Below are positions 8,201 to 16,139 of a DNA stretch of 24,731 bases, one piece after another; the first letter of the stretch is position 1, and each line of letters opens with the position of its first letter. Made by a program: the position numbers and the translations under genes. The stretch is from Bathymodiolus brooksi thiotrophic gill symbiont (GTDB lineage Bacteria; Pseudomonadota; Gammaproteobacteria; PS1; Pseudothioglobaceae). The notes beneath the pieces were generated by a model, which did no database searches, was not told the DNA's origin, and saw nothing but the letters and a program-made list of their open reading frames with translations. Where the stretch lies: contig NZ_CAHJWD020000291.1 of the NCBI RefSeq assembly GCF_903642095.1, positions 1 through 24,731 on the forward strand. Reading direction: 5' to 3'.

Positions 8201-9766
8201 GGGATTGCTAAAATCAGACATTCAACACCGGGTGTAGGTTTGATTTCACCACCCCCACACCATGATATTTATTCCATTGAAGATTTATCGCAACTTATTT
8301 TTGATCTAAAACGCGCCAATCCAGTCGCACGAATTAGTGTGAAACTTGTGGCTGAAATAGGCGTTGGCACAATTGCTGCTGGTGTGACTAAGGCAAAATC
8401 TGACCATATTGTAATCGCTGGTCACGATGGTGGCACAGGTGCATCGCCACTCACTTCAATTAAACATGCAGGTTTGCCATGGGAATTAGGTTTGGCTGAA
8501 ACACACCAAACACTGGTTATGAATGACCTTCGTTCACGCGTGGTTATTCAAACAGATGGGCAACTTAAAACAGGTCGTGATGTTGCTATTGGTGTTTTGC
8601 TTGGTGCTGAAGAATTTGGTTTTTCTACCGCACCACTCATCACCATGGGTTGTATTATGATGCGCAAATGCCATCTCAACACCTGCCCAGTTGGCATTGC
8701 CACACAAGACAAGGCATTGCGTAAGAAATTTACTGGCAAGCCAGAATATGTGGTCAACTATCTATTTATGGTAGCGCAAGAATTGCGTCTTATTATGGCT
8801 GAACTAGGCTTTAAAACGATTAATGAAATGGTTGGCAGGGCAGATATGTTAGAGATGAATCAAGCCATTGATCATTGGAAACAAAGTTCTATCAACCTTG
8901 ATGCCTTACTCACACCAGCACAAAAACCGCACAAAAATACAGGCACCTACCAAACTAAAACACAAGACCATGAATTAACATGTCAACTTGATAATACCTT
9001 AATTAAACAGGCAAAAGATGCCATCGATGGCAACAATAAAGTCAAATTCAATTCTAAAATTACTAATATTGACCGTGCTGTTGGTGCAATGCTCTCCTCA
9101 CATGTGGTTAAAACTCGTGGTAGCAACAACCTAAGTGATGACTCAATTCATATTAACTTCACAGGTTCTGCAGGGCAATCACTCGGTGCATTTTTAGCTC
9201 AAGGCATCACCCTTGAAATTGAAGGCGATGCCAACGACTATGTCGGCAAAGGCTTGTCAGGTGGTCGTGTGATTGTTTATCCTCCAAAAAACTCCACCTT
9301 TAATGCCGAAGAAGAAATTATTGCTGGCAATGTTTGTGGCTACGGTGCAACAGGCGGCGAATTATACTTATCGGGTTGCGTCTCAGAACGCTTCTGCGTG
9401 CGTAATTCTGGTGCAATAGCCGTTGTAGAGGGTATTGGCGACCACGGTTGTGAATATATGACCGGTGGCAAGGCAATAATTTTAGGGGAAATTGGCCGTA
9501 ACTTTGCAGCAGGTATGTCTGGCGGTATTGCGTTTGTTTACAACCCAAACAAGACCTTTGACAATATGCTTTCTACAGGTGCCATGGTTGATTTAGACCC
9601 CTTTAACGAAACTTATGAAAAAGAATTAAAACATTATATTCAAAATCATTATGACTTAACAGCTTCACCAATCGCCAAGCGTATTTTAGAGGATTGGCAG
9701 AATGCGCTAAATGATTTCGTATTGGTTATTCCTACAGAGTATAAGCGGGCACTTACCAATGCTTAA
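5267..9766 (+). CDS. gltB: Glutamate synthase (NADPH) large subunit
   Basis: This enzyme makes glutamate from glutamine and 2-oxoglutarate and is central to ammonium assimilation in the cytoplasm. At 1499 residues it is full length for the family (E. coli about 1486 as precursor). A 23-residue propeptide precedes Cys24 (SCGVGFIAH), the expected N-terminal nucleophile of the class II glutaminase domain (about 24-430), which also shows HSRFSTNT and HNGEINT. The central domain contains MGNDSALACLSSQSR. The FMN-binding synthase domain (about 860-1190) has GEGGED, SQGAKPGEGGELPG and GHDGGTGASPL. The 3Fe-4S cysteines are C1129, C1135 and C1140. The C-terminal GXGXG domain is at about 1265-1450. The small subunit gene gltD is not in the window, so the holoenzyme partner must lie elsewhere. 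I see no Shine-Dalgarno before the ATG. Confidence 0.97.
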   Translation: MKNPLLHLPKAHGLYHPNNEKESCGVGFIAHIKGEPSHAITTDALEMLSRMDHRGGCGCETNTGDGAGILTDIPHNFFIQEIKSLFNIDVEKGAYAVGNVFLPQDDKQRAHCMNLLEKSIADEGQTLIGWRDTPIDTNKANVGNIAKKSQPVIKQLIIAKTDGIDTLAFERTLFIIRKHTSNAIRTDDTLSQALLFYVCSLSTSVIIYKGMLMGSQVLDFYTDLSNPDYSTYLAMVHSRFSTNTFPSWDRAQPCRYMSHNGEINTRQGNYNWMHAREGVLQSDLFKDDDLAKTLPVIETEVSDSGSFDNVLEFLMMNGRTLQEAVLMMVPEAWQNDTNMSDEKKAFYEYFSNVMEPWDGPASIAFTDGHYIGAVLDRNGLRPSRYYLTHDQRVIMASEVGVVDVATDNIKTKGRLRPGKMFLVDFEKGALLDDDDIKSEFSKKNPYQKWLNEQQIHLSELHCEQEEHGFYPETLIHRLKAFGYSTETLQFMLLPLVKELRDPVGSMGNDSALACLSSQSRIIYDYFKQLFAQVTNPAIDSIREEIVMSLRCSIGPEGNLLNDKSENAHRLVIDHPILTNEETAALRHCNHRDWTAKTIDITYDTNAGKKIAELLDDICQQGSQAIKDGHSLIILSDRKIDKNRATISSLLASSALHRHLVACSERTQVGIIVETGEAREVHHFCLMTGFGADAINPYLAFEALWQARRDQLIESESDEAIIAAYRKGVGKGMLKVMAKMGISTLESYKGAQIFEAVGLAQEVMDKCFFGTASRIDGVGFDILQNESEKRHQFAYRSDTLDNLGHYHWRSGGEKHMWNPETISNLQLAARNNDESAYWAFAEHANKEGTRNSTLRGLMSFKKGNPIAIDEVESCKEIVKRFATGAMSFGSISAESHESLAIAMNRLGGKSNTGEGGEDAKRWTPDANGDSRRSAIKQVASGRFGVTIEYLNNADEIQIKVSQGAKPGEGGELPGTKVDAGIAKIRHSTPGVGLISPPPHHDIYSIEDLSQLIFDLKRANPVARISVKLVAEIGVGTIAAGVTKAKSDHIVIAGHDGGTGASPLTSIKHAGLPWELGLAETHQTLVMNDLRSRVVIQTDGQLKTGRDVAIGVLLGAEEFGFSTAPLITMGCIMMRKCHLNTCPVGIATQDKALRKKFTGKPEYVVNYLFMVAQELRLIMAELGFKTINEMVGRADMLEMNQAIDHWKQSSINLDALLTPAQKPHKNTGTYQTKTQDHELTCQLDNTLIKQAKDAIDGNNKVKFNSKITNIDRAVGAMLSSHVVKTRGSNNLSDDSIHINFTGSAGQSLGAFLAQGITLEIEGDANDYVGKGLSGGRVIVYPPKNSTFNAEEEIIAGNVCGYGATGGELYLSGCVSERFCVRNSGAIAVVEGIGDHGCEYMTGGKAIILGEIGRNFAAGMSGGIAFVYNPNKTFDNMLSTGAMVDLDPFNETYEKELKHYIQNHYDLTASPIAKRILEDWQNALNDFVLVIPTEYKRALTNA

Positions 9767-9786
9767 ACGCTAACAAAAAATGCAAA

Positions 9787-9817
9787 AAAAAAGACCGCTA
9801 AATTAGCGGTCTTTTTT
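9787..9817. terminator. Bidirectional terminator between gltB and tsf
   Basis: A perfect 14-bp stem (AAAAAAGACCGCTA with TAGCGGTCTTTTTT) has a 3-base loop and A and T runs on the two sides. It fits termination of gltB rightwards and of rpsB-tsf leftwards. Confidence 0.9.
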
Positions 9818-9870
9818 ATATATCTTTGTAAGTATTTTTTTTTAATACTTAACGCAATAGCAGAAAGAAA

Positions 9871-10749
9871 TTAGCCCTTAATTTGTGCCATTACTTCATC
9901 AGCAAAGTTTTCTTCTTTTTTCTCAATGCCTTCGCCTACTTCAAAGCGAATAAATGATTTTATGGTTGCATTATTTGATTTAAGTAACGCAGCCACTGTT
10001 GTGTCTGGGTCTTTAACAAATGCTTGACCAGCAAGAGTTACTTCGTTAATAAATTTCTTCATACGGCCACCAATCATTTTTTCGATGATGTTGTCTGGCT
10101 TGCCAGATTCTCTGGCTTGTTCAACGAAAATTGCTTTTTCTCTTTCTAAGAGGTCTGCAGATAAATCTTCTTCGCTAATACATTCTGGCTTAGAGGCAGC
10201 AATGTGCATGGCAATGTCTTTTGCCAAGGCTTCATCACCACCTTCTAGTAAGGTTAGCACTGCAATACGCTCTCCATGCTTATAAATACCGATAACACCA
10301 CTATCTGTTTGCACAGTTTGCACACGGCGAATGGCTACATTTTCACCTGTTTGAGCGACAATATCTTCACGCGCTTTTTCTAATGAATCGCCATTTTCCA
10401 TTGATTCCTTTAAAAATTCTTCAATATTAGCGGGGGTTGTTTTTAGTGCTAATGCACCTAAAGATTCAACAAAACCAATAAAGGTTTCGCCTTTGGTCAC
10501 AAAGTCTGTTTCAGAATTAACTTCTAAAATAGTCGCTGTTTTTCCATCGTTAGAAATATTCACTTTGACTAGACCTTCTGCAGCAATACGACCTGATTTC
10601 TTGGCTGCTTTAGCGGCACCTGAAGTGCGCATTAAGTCAATTGCCGCTTCCATATCACCATTAGTTTCACTTAATGCCTTTTTGCAGTCCATCATGCCTG
10701 CACCTGTTCTTTCTCTTAATTCTTTAACCATTAATGCTGTAATAGCCAT
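9871..10749 (-). CDS. tsf: Elongation factor Ts
   Basis: EF-Ts exchanges GDP for GTP on elongation factor Tu. The protein has 292 residues (usual about 283). It shows the N-terminal UBA-like domain (VKELRERTGAGMMDCKKAL), the conserved EF-Tu contact NSETDFV at about residue 79, VLTLLEGGD, HIAASKPECIS and the GRMKKFINEVTL segment. The ATG at 10749 follows a strong AGGAG. The gene lies 26 bases after rpsB in the near-universal rpsB-tsf operon, so it should share S2-dependent control. Confidence 0.97.
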   Translation of the reverse strand: MAITALMVKELRERTGAGMMDCKKALSETNGDMEAAIDLMRTSGAAKAAKKSGRIAAEGLVKVNISNDGKTATILEVNSETDFVTKGETFIGFVESLGALALKTTPANIEEFLKESMENGDSLEKAREDIVAQTGENVAIRRVQTVQTDSGVIGIYKHGERIAVLTLLEGGDEALAKDIAMHIAASKPECISEEDLSADLLEREKAIFVEQARESGKPDNIIEKMIGGRMKKFINEVTLAGQAFVKDPDTTVAALLKSNNATIKSFIRFEVGEGIEKKEENFADEVMAQIKG

Positions 10750-10775
10750 AATAATCTCCTAATTTAGTTATTGCT

Positions 10776-11801
10776 TTATGCAAGAATTTTTTCAATCATT
10801 GCTACCTTCGTGTCGCTAGCACTAACTTCAATACCTTGCTTGTCTGCATAATCAGCTAACTCTGCTTTTTTCATTGCATTCAGTGCTGTTTTATTAAGCT
10901 TCTCAGTTTTGACTATTGTTTCTGCAACAGCGGGCTTTTCTTCTTTATCAGCCTTTGTCTTCTGAGTAACTGACTCTTTAACAGTGGATTCTTCAACTGT
11001 AGGCTCTTTGGTAACGGACTCTTTAGTAACAGATTCTTTAACAGCAGGCTCTTTGGCAATAGGCTCCTTGGCAACGGCTTTCTTAATAGAAACTGCCTTC
11101 TTCGTTGTTGCTTTTATTGGCACTGAAGCTTTTGCTTCTAATACAGCATTGGCAATTTCTCTAGCATAAAAACTCACTGCTCTGATTGAGTCATCATTAC
11201 CTGGCACGACATAATCAATACCTTCTGGGTTGTAATTAGTATCTACAATACCAATGATTGGCAAATGTAGTTTTTGTGCTTCCTTAACTGCGTTCTTTTC
11301 ATGTCCAATATCAATAACGAATACCACATCAGGAATACCGCCTAAATCTTTAATACCACCTAAACTGCGTTCTAATTTTTCCATTTCACGCGTCATCATT
11401 AGTGCTTCTTTTTTACCGAACTGGCTAAAATTTTCTTCTGCCAAAAATTCTAAATCTTTTAAGCGTTTAATTGAAGCTTTAATAGTTTTGTAGTTAGTCA
11501 TCATACCGCCTAACCAGCGATGATTTACATAAGGCATACCACAACGAATTGCCTCTTCTTTTACAATATCACTTGCAGCACGCTTAGTGCCAACAAATAA
11601 AATAGAACCGCCATTCGCCACTGTTTTTGATGCAAAATTAAGCACATCGTTAAACATGGGTAAGGTTTTCTCTAAATTGATAATATGCACACCGTTACGA
11701 ACGCCGTAAATGTAGCGCTCCATTTTTGGGTGCCAAAAACGACTACGGTGACCGAAATGAACACCTGCCTCTAACATTTTTTTCATGGTTGCTTTTGCCA
11801 T
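10776..11801 (-). CDS. rpsB: Ribosomal protein S2 with a long C-terminal extension
   Basis: Residues 1-225 are a normal S2, with [70 protein letters not shown] and [21 protein letters not shown]. coli S2 stops at about 241 residues; this protein runs to 341. The tail has a basic linker (226-244), seven 5-residue repeats of KE[P/S]xx type (245-279) and an acidic/basic stretch. It ends in a compact module (about 301-341: [20 protein letters not shown], then a [10 protein letters not shown] helix) resembling SAP, HeH/LEM or Rho-N nucleic-acid-binding helices. The tail's role is unknown. Binding RNA near the 30S platform is one idea, and inference only. The start follows AGGAGA at 11809-11814. 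Confidence 0.95.
   Translation of the reverse strand: MAKATMKKMLEAGVHFGHRSRFWHPKMERYIYGVRNGVHIINLEKTLPMFNDVLNFASKTVANGGSILFVGTKRAASDIVKEEAIRCGMPYVNHRWLGGMMTNYKTIKASIKRLKDLEFLAEENFSQFGKKEALMMTREMEKLERSLGGIKDLGGIPDVVFVIDIGHEKNAVKEAQKLHLPIIGIVDTNYNPEGIDYVVPGNDDSIRAVSFYAREIANAVLEAKASVPIKATTKKAVSIKKAVAKEPIAKEPAVKESVTKESVTKEPTVEESTVKESVTQKTKADKEEKPAVAETIVKTEKLNKTALNAMKKAELADYADKQGIEVSASDTKVAMIEKILA
10965..11069 (-). repeat. Seven 15-bp repeats in the rpsB tail
   Basis: The DNA encodes [30 protein letters not shown] and KESVT (S2 residues 245-279). The copies differ by only a few bases, which points to expansion by slippage or unequal exchange. Copy number is therefore likely to vary between relatives. 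Confidence 0.8.
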
Positions 11802-11814
11802 ATTGTTTTCTCCT

Positions 11815-11895
11815 ATTTTGGGTTAAAACTTCCGCTTCCCCTACCCATCAACCCTTCTACTGAAAGGCACCCTGATGAGTATGTCGGGTTGCGTG
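11815..11895 (-). promoter_or_regulatory. rpsB (S2) leader, autoregulatory pseudoknot
   Basis: On the minus strand, CAACCC (11886-11891) can pair with GGGTTG (11849-11854). ACTCATCA (11873-11880) can pair with TGATGGGT (11843-11850), with one G-U pair. The order a-b-a'-b' is that of a pseudoknot, with GGGTGCC in the loop. The GGGTT arm could instead pair with AACCC (11820-11824), just before the ribosome binding site. Gammaproteobacterial rpsB leaders are known to carry a conserved structured element through which S2 represses rpsB-tsf. The position and shape here fit, though I matched it from memory. Confidence 0.65.
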
Positions 11896-11909
11896 ATACA
11901 TTAAAAAAA

Positions 11910-11941
11910 AATTAAGCGCCCATATTTATGGACGCTTAATT
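11910..11941 (-). terminator. Strong terminator-like hairpin in the rpe-rpsB interval
   Basis: Read on the minus strand, AATTAAGCGTCCAT pairs over 14 bp (one G-U) with ATGGGCGCTTAATT around the loop AAAT. It runs straight into a T tract (to 11903). It ends the gpmI-rpe unit. It also lies downstream of the best rpsB promoter, so it may act as an attenuator. Confidence 0.8.
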
Positions 11942-11978
11942 TAACTTTTGATTTTTTATTAAAAATCTAAAACGCAAC

Positions 11979-12008
11979 ATTATACCTCAAACACCACCGT
12001 TACGGCAA
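11979..12008 (-). promoter_or_regulatory. Candidate promoter of rpsB-tsf
   Basis: On the minus strand TTGCCG (12003-12008) is followed, after 18 bases, by a perfect TATAAT (11979-11984). It starts 17 bases after the rpe stop codon. Transcription would begin near 11972, giving a leader of about 170 bases, comparable with the long rpsB leader of E. coli. Confidence 0.5.
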
Positions 12009-12025
12009 GTGTCAGGCTAACAAAA

Positions 12026-12697
12026 TTATGCCTTGGCTAATTCCGCACGCATAGCGTCAATGGTTGCTTTGTAATCATCTGTATTAAAGATAGCAGAGCC
12101 TGCAACAAAAGTATCTGCCCCTGCTGCTGCAACTTCACGAATGTTGTCAATCTTAACGCCACCATCAATTTCTAAGCGAATATCTTTGCCACTGGCATCG
12201 ATTAATTGACGCACTTGGCGACACTTTTCTAATGTCTGTGGAATGAAAGATTGTCCGCCAAAACCAGGATTAACGGACATCAATAAAATCATATCTAACT
12301 TGTCCATCACATTCTCTAAAACATAAAGTGGCGTTGCTGGATTAAATACCAAACCTGCTTTACAACCGCCCTCTTTAATCATCGCCAATGTTCTATCAAT
12401 ATGCTCAGAAGCCTCTGGATGAAAGGTAATATAAGATGCACCTGCATCAATAAAATCAGGAATAATCCTATCCACTGGCTTAACCATTAGATGCACATCA
12501 ATCGGTGCAGTAACACCATGATTTCTAAGTGCCTCACAAACCAATGGACCAATCGTTAGATTTGGCACATAGTGATTGTCCATCACATCAAAATGCACAA
12601 TATCTGCACCATCACGCAAAACATTATCAACTTCTTCGCCTAATCTAGCAAAGTCTGCCGCCAAAATTGATGGTGCAATAAAATTAGATTGTTTCAT
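12026..12697 (-). CDS. rpe: Ribulose-phosphate 3-epimerase
   Basis: This enzyme interconverts ribulose 5-phosphate and xylulose 5-phosphate in the pentose phosphate pathway and, in autotrophs, the Calvin cycle. The 223 residues form the expected TIM barrel. S10, H35, D37, M39 and H69 match metal and substrate positions ([21 protein letters not shown]). D178 in LEIDGGV is the second catalytic acid, and [11 protein letters not shown] is the phosphate loop. The ATG follows a purine-rich GGAGAGGATA site. It starts 17 bases after the gpmI stop, so the two are probably cotranscribed. Confidence 0.96.
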   Translation of the reverse strand: MKQSNFIAPSILAADFARLGEEVDNVLRDGADIVHFDVMDNHYVPNLTIGPLVCEALRNHGVTAPIDVHLMVKPVDRIIPDFIDAGASYITFHPEASEHIDRTLAMIKEGGCKAGLVFNPATPLYVLENVMDKLDMILLMSVNPGFGGQSFIPQTLEKCRQVRQLIDASGKDIRLEIDGGVKIDNIREVAAAGADTFVAGSAIFNTDDYKATIDAMRAELAKA

Positions 12698-12714
12698 TAT
12701 CCTCTCCGTTTTTT

Positions 12715-14253
12715 TTAATTAAAAGTTATTAAACTACTTCCCGTCATTTCATCAGGTTGCTCAATATCCATCATCAGCAATAGCGTTGGCGCAATATCAG
12801 ACAAAGCACCTGTGCCAGATTCAGCAATTTTTACCGCTCTATCACTAATAAACAATAACGGCACAGGATTATTAGTATGTGCCGTGTGTGCCTCACCTGT
12901 TTCAGGGTTAACCATTTGCTCTACATTGCCATGATCGGCAGTAATGAGCATTTCCCCATTAATTGAACGCAATGCCTGATAAACAATACCTAGGCAAGTA
13001 TCTACTGCCTCTACTGCCTTAATCGCCGCACCCAATTTTCCAGAATGCCCAACCATATCAGTATTGGCAAAATTACAAATGATTAAATCATACTTTTGAC
13101 TCTCAATATTTTCAGCCAGCTCATCTGTCAGCTCAAAAATACTCATTTCTGGCTTCAAATCATAAGTGGCTACATCTGGCGATGGAATCAATATCCGATC
13201 TTCGCCATAAAATGGGCGTTCAATTCCCCCATTCAAGAAAAAAGTTACATGTGCATACTTTTCAGTCTCAGCAATTCTAAGTTGCGTCATACCTAAATTA
13301 GACAAATACTTGCCCAACACATTATTAAGTTTAGCGGCAGGGTAGACAACTGGTAAATTAAACTCTTTCTTATACTCTGTCAAGCAAACAAACTGTATTG
13401 GCACAAAAGTGCCACGAGAAAACCCTTGAAAACTCTCATCTGTAAAGGCTTGCGTAATTTGTCTAGCACGGTCAGCACGATAATTCATAAAGATCATAAC
13501 ATCACCTTTTTGAATTTTTGTCGGTGCCTTGATCACTGTTGATTGCACAAATTCATCAGTTTCCCCCCGCTCATAAGCCATATCAATCGCTTCAACAGCA
13601 CTTTGTGCCAAAAACGCACCCTTACCTTTCGCAATCAATTCGTAAGCACAACGCACGCGTGACCAGCGATTGTCTCTATCCAAAGAAAAATACCGACCAA
13701 TCACACTGGCAATCTCTCCTATGCCAAATTCAGTAATCTTATCCTCTAATTTTAGAATGTAATTTTTAGCACTTTTTTGTGCACAGTCCCTACCATCAGC
13801 AAAAATATGTAAATACACTTCTTGACACCCATACTGCTTGCTCATCTCCAGCATTGCATACATTTGTTCCTCATGCGAATGCACTCCACCGTCAGACAGT
13901 AACCCCATGATATGCACTGCTTTGCTGTTATCGTTCGCATACTCTAGGGAATTCTTTAAAATGGGATTTCTAAAAAAATCTCCATTGCCAATTTCATTTT
14001 GAATACGAGTAAAATCCTGCTTCACAATACGCCCAGCACCCAAATTAAGATGCCCCACTTCTGAGTTACCCATCTGCTCACCGGGTAACCCTACTTCTTT
14101 ACCACTAGTGCTAATCAAGGTATGTGCAAATTGAGTGTTAAATTTATCCCAAACAGGTGTTCTTGCTAACGCAACAGCATTATTTTCCACCACTTCTGAA
14201 TGTCCCCAGCCATCCAAAATGATCAATACTTTAGTTTGTTTTTGTGTGTTCAT
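12715..14253 (-). CDS. gpmI: 2,3-bisphosphoglycerate-independent phosphoglycerate mutase
   Basis: The enzyme interconverts 3- and 2-phosphoglycerate in lower glycolysis using two manganese ions. I start it at the ATG at 14253 (512 residues). An in-frame start at 14301 would add 16 residues (LRYIFIFESLYNSVP region) with no counterpart in the family. From 14253, D14 (LDGWGH) and S64 ([15 protein letters not shown]) are the metal-binding Asp and the phosphorylated Ser. Other blocks are [50 protein letters not shown] and [11 protein letters not shown]. It heads the gpmI-rpe unit. No Shine-Dalgarno is seen, and a possible promoter lies very close to the ATG. Confidence 0.95.
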   Translation of the reverse strand: MNTQKQTKVLIILDGWGHSEVVENNAVALARTPVWDKFNTQFAHTLISTSGKEVGLPGEQMGNSEVGHLNLGAGRIVKQDFTRIQNEIGNGDFFRNPILKNSLEYANDNSKAVHIMGLLSDGGVHSHEEQMYAMLEMSKQYGCQEVYLHIFADGRDCAQKSAKNYILKLEDKITEFGIGEIASVIGRYFSLDRDNRWSRVRCAYELIAKGKGAFLAQSAVEAIDMAYERGETDEFVQSTVIKAPTKIQKGDVMIFMNYRADRARQITQAFTDESFQGFSRGTFVPIQFVCLTEYKKEFNLPVVYPAAKLNNVLGKYLSNLGMTQLRIAETEKYAHVTFFLNGGIERPFYGEDRILIPSPDVATYDLKPEMSIFELTDELAENIESQKYDLIICNFANTDMVGHSGKLGAAIKAVEAVDTCLGIVYQALRSINGEMLITADHGNVEQMVNPETGEAHTAHTNNPVPLLFISDRAVKIAESGTGALSDIAPTLLLMMDIEQPDEMTGSSLITFN

Positions 14254-14262
14254 TGGCACAGA

Positions 14263-14314
14263 ATTATATAGGGACTCAAAAATAAAAATGTAACGCAACA
14301 ATGTGCTTTGTCAA
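14263..14314 (-). promoter_or_regulatory. Candidate gpmI promoter elements
   Basis: On the minus strand a perfect -35 TTGACA (14309-14314) is followed after 16 bases by a weak TACATT (14287-14292). Alternatively TTACAT (14288-14293) pairs with TATATA/TATAAT (14263-14270) at 17-19 bases, which would give an almost leaderless gpmI mRNA. I cannot choose between them. Confidence 0.35.
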
Positions 14315-14331
14315 GATTAAACCTTGACAAA
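14307..14331. repeat. Perfect inverted repeat upstream of gpmI
   Basis: TTTGTCAAG-ATTAAAC-CTTGACAAA is a 9-bp perfect palindrome with a 7-base centre. It covers the TTGACA on the minus strand. It could be an operator site. It could also help end transcription of the 542-residue gene, although no T tract follows on that strand. Confidence 0.5.
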
Positions 14332-14394
14332 TAAAACACATGGAACCCTTAAAAACCTATTTTTTAAACGACAGTGTTGTGCTTATGGGTTGGG

Positions 14395-16023
14395 CTATTG
14401 GTATTGGGTTGTTGGGATATTGGCTTTCTTTTTCTCTTCATAAGAGATCTTGAATTTTTGTTTAACAAAGAACAAGAGGTTTGATTTAATACCACGAAAT
14501 ATATCAGAAAATAACTTAGAAGTATCTCCTTCATCAAGCATAGGGAAGAAGCGATCCTTATTCAAAGCACTGATAAATGCCCCATGAGAAGCGTCTCTAT
14601 CAACCTCCCTATTAAGGCAATTATCATATTGGTCATCTATCAATACTTTTAAAGCATCCAGTTTCTCGTATGTAGCAAGGAGTGAGGAATCTTTATATGG
14701 CTTATATGAGAGATATGAACAAATATATCGGCCATCATGAGATGTGCAATAACTATTCCGACTCTTCCCATTCCCGTCAACATTATTTATTTGTAGAAAC
14801 ATAGATCTTCCCATTCTTAGTGCTTCTGCTTTTACTTTTGGAAAAAATTCTTCTTTTGCAGAATTTTTTTGCTTGAGGCAAAGGGTTTTTTCTGATTTGT
14901 CTTTGTGTTGATAAATACTATTAGCATATTTGAGTTTTATATTGCTTAAAAAATGATTATAGGATCTTGCATAAACTGCTAGAAAATCACCAAATGATAT
15001 GTTGTGAATAGTTTCCACAGGAGGCGTTTGTTGACGATCTGGAGCACTAACTGTGATTATATCATCTAAAGAGGAGGTGCTAAAATGGGTTTTATAATCA
15101 TAAAAAATACCATCTAAACATTTTTTTACTTGAAGAACAGGTTTACCACTAAAACTTAAAAAATAATTTGAATCACTAACACCACAAAGTGTGAGCGTCT
15201 GACTGGAAATAATGCTAGGCGGAGTAATTTCTTCGCCTTCAACTGCCCCCTTAAGAGCAACTTTCAGGGTAGTAAAATCTGAAGAGGCTTTCATCCATTG
15301 TAGTGCATATATTTCTGACAAATTCTCTCGCATATGCCTAATACTTAACAGATATTCTTCTGAATAAGCACGAAGTAATATTTTATCATTCTTAATCTCG
15401 GCTTCCCTTACAACGGTTGTGTTATTTATTGCCTTTATGAGACTTTGTTTAGCATGCAATACTAGTGCATCGAAATTTTTAATCTCTTCACTATTAGGAG
15501 CATATGAATACACATTATTAGAATTACTTATTCTGTCATTAACCTTAGCTCTTACTTTGTCCTCTGGTGAAAGACCAAACGCATTAATTATAGTAGAAAG
15601 AAATCCGTAAATTGGAACTAGAAACTTAACACCAGCATCTATTTTGTCTATAGTTGTCGATTTAGGGTTTGCAAAGACTTCTACAACATTAATAATCATC
15701 ATTCCTACCATTATAACTATACCAATAGCACCCAAAGCTGCTTCAACTGCTTCGGCCGTTATCAAGGCTGTATCCATGACAGTGCTATCCAAGAGTTCAG
15801 ATGTTTCTGCTGCTACTGAACTAATGCTCTCATCAACAGAACTAATATACTCACTTTCTGAGAGGATGGTCTCTTCTGTAAAGACCGGATTATCACTTTC
15901 TTGTATCTCTATTTGTGCATCAAACTCATCATTCTCTGATGGTGTGCACATAGTGGCATTAACATTAAATGTCAATAAAGCACTAAAAATTAGCGTTGAA
16001 AAATTAAATTTTGTTAATACCAT
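14395..16023 (-). CDS. Secreted protein of unknown family, possible toxin (542 aa)
   Basis: I do not recognise the family. An N-terminal signal peptide (about 1-23, cleaved after VNA) is followed by an acidic, Ser/Glu-rich stretch (28-80). Two strongly hydrophobic segments follow (about 96-114 and 132-150). The link between them, NPKSTTIDKIDAG, runs into FLVPIYG. From memory, a hydrophobic helix, an NPxST-xDK link and a (V/I)P-x-(Y/V)G turn occur in some secreted enterotoxin-like proteins, so a membrane-inserting hairpin is possible; this is weak. The rest (160-542) is mixed helical with scattered cysteines and a basic end. The ATG follows AGGA with a good gap. It is the last of three neighbouring minus-strand genes for exported proteins, and a possible -10 box (16084-16089) suggests its own promoter. 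Confidence 0.7.
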   Translation of the reverse strand: MVLTKFNFSTLIFSALLTFNVNATMCTPSENDEFDAQIEIQESDNPVFTEETILSESEYISSVDESISSVAAETSELLDSTVMDTALITAEAVEAALGAIGIVIMVGMMIINVVEVFANPKSTTIDKIDAGVKFLVPIYGFLSTIINAFGLSPEDKVRAKVNDRISNSNNVYSYAPNSEEIKNFDALVLHAKQSLIKAINNTTVVREAEIKNDKILLRAYSEEYLLSIRHMRENLSEIYALQWMKASSDFTTLKVALKGAVEGEEITPPSIISSQTLTLCGVSDSNYFLSFSGKPVLQVKKCLDGIFYDYKTHFSTSSLDDIITVSAPDRQQTPPVETIHNISFGDFLAVYARSYNHFLSNIKLKYANSIYQHKDKSEKTLCLKQKNSAKEEFFPKVKAEALRMGRSMFLQINNVDGNGKSRNSYCTSHDGRYICSYLSYKPYKDSSLLATYEKLDALKVLIDDQYDNCLNREVDRDASHGAFISALNKDRFFPMLDEGDTSKLFSDIFRGIKSNLLFFVKQKFKISYEEKKKANIPTTQYQ

Positions 16024-16063
16024 AAAATATCCTATTCTTTAAATGCAAATATACTTTTTTTGA

Positions 16064-16105
16064 TGCCTATGATTTATCTTAATATTATATAATTTTTGAT
16101 AGGCA
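16064..16105. promoter_or_regulatory. Intergenic inverted repeat and -10 box before the 542-aa gene
   Basis: TGCCTAT (16064-16070) and ATAGGCA (16099-16105) form a 7-bp inverted repeat around a minus-strand TATAAT (16084-16089). No good -35 stands at the usual distance. The layout would suit a regulated promoter, but the evidence is only positional. Confidence 0.3.
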
Positions 16106-16139
16106 ACACTTATTTCAAAAACTAAATATTCTTCACTTT

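Noticed and set aside
14254..14301. Upstream in-frame start of gpmI adding 16 residues
   Set aside because: The added residues have no counterpart in phosphoglycerate mutases, and promoter-like boxes fall inside that stretch; the ATG at 14253 gives the normal N-terminus.
15644..16042. 132-codon hydrophobic plus-strand open frame opposite the 542-residue gene
   Set aside because: Its hydrophobic look is the mirror of the signal peptide and Ser/Glu/Ala-rich codons on the other strand. The minus-strand gene has the ribosome binding site and signal peptide.
16024..16139. Terminator for the giant surface protein gene
   Set aside because: The only inverted repeat (16064-16105) has a 28-base loop and is followed on the minus strand by A, not T, residues.
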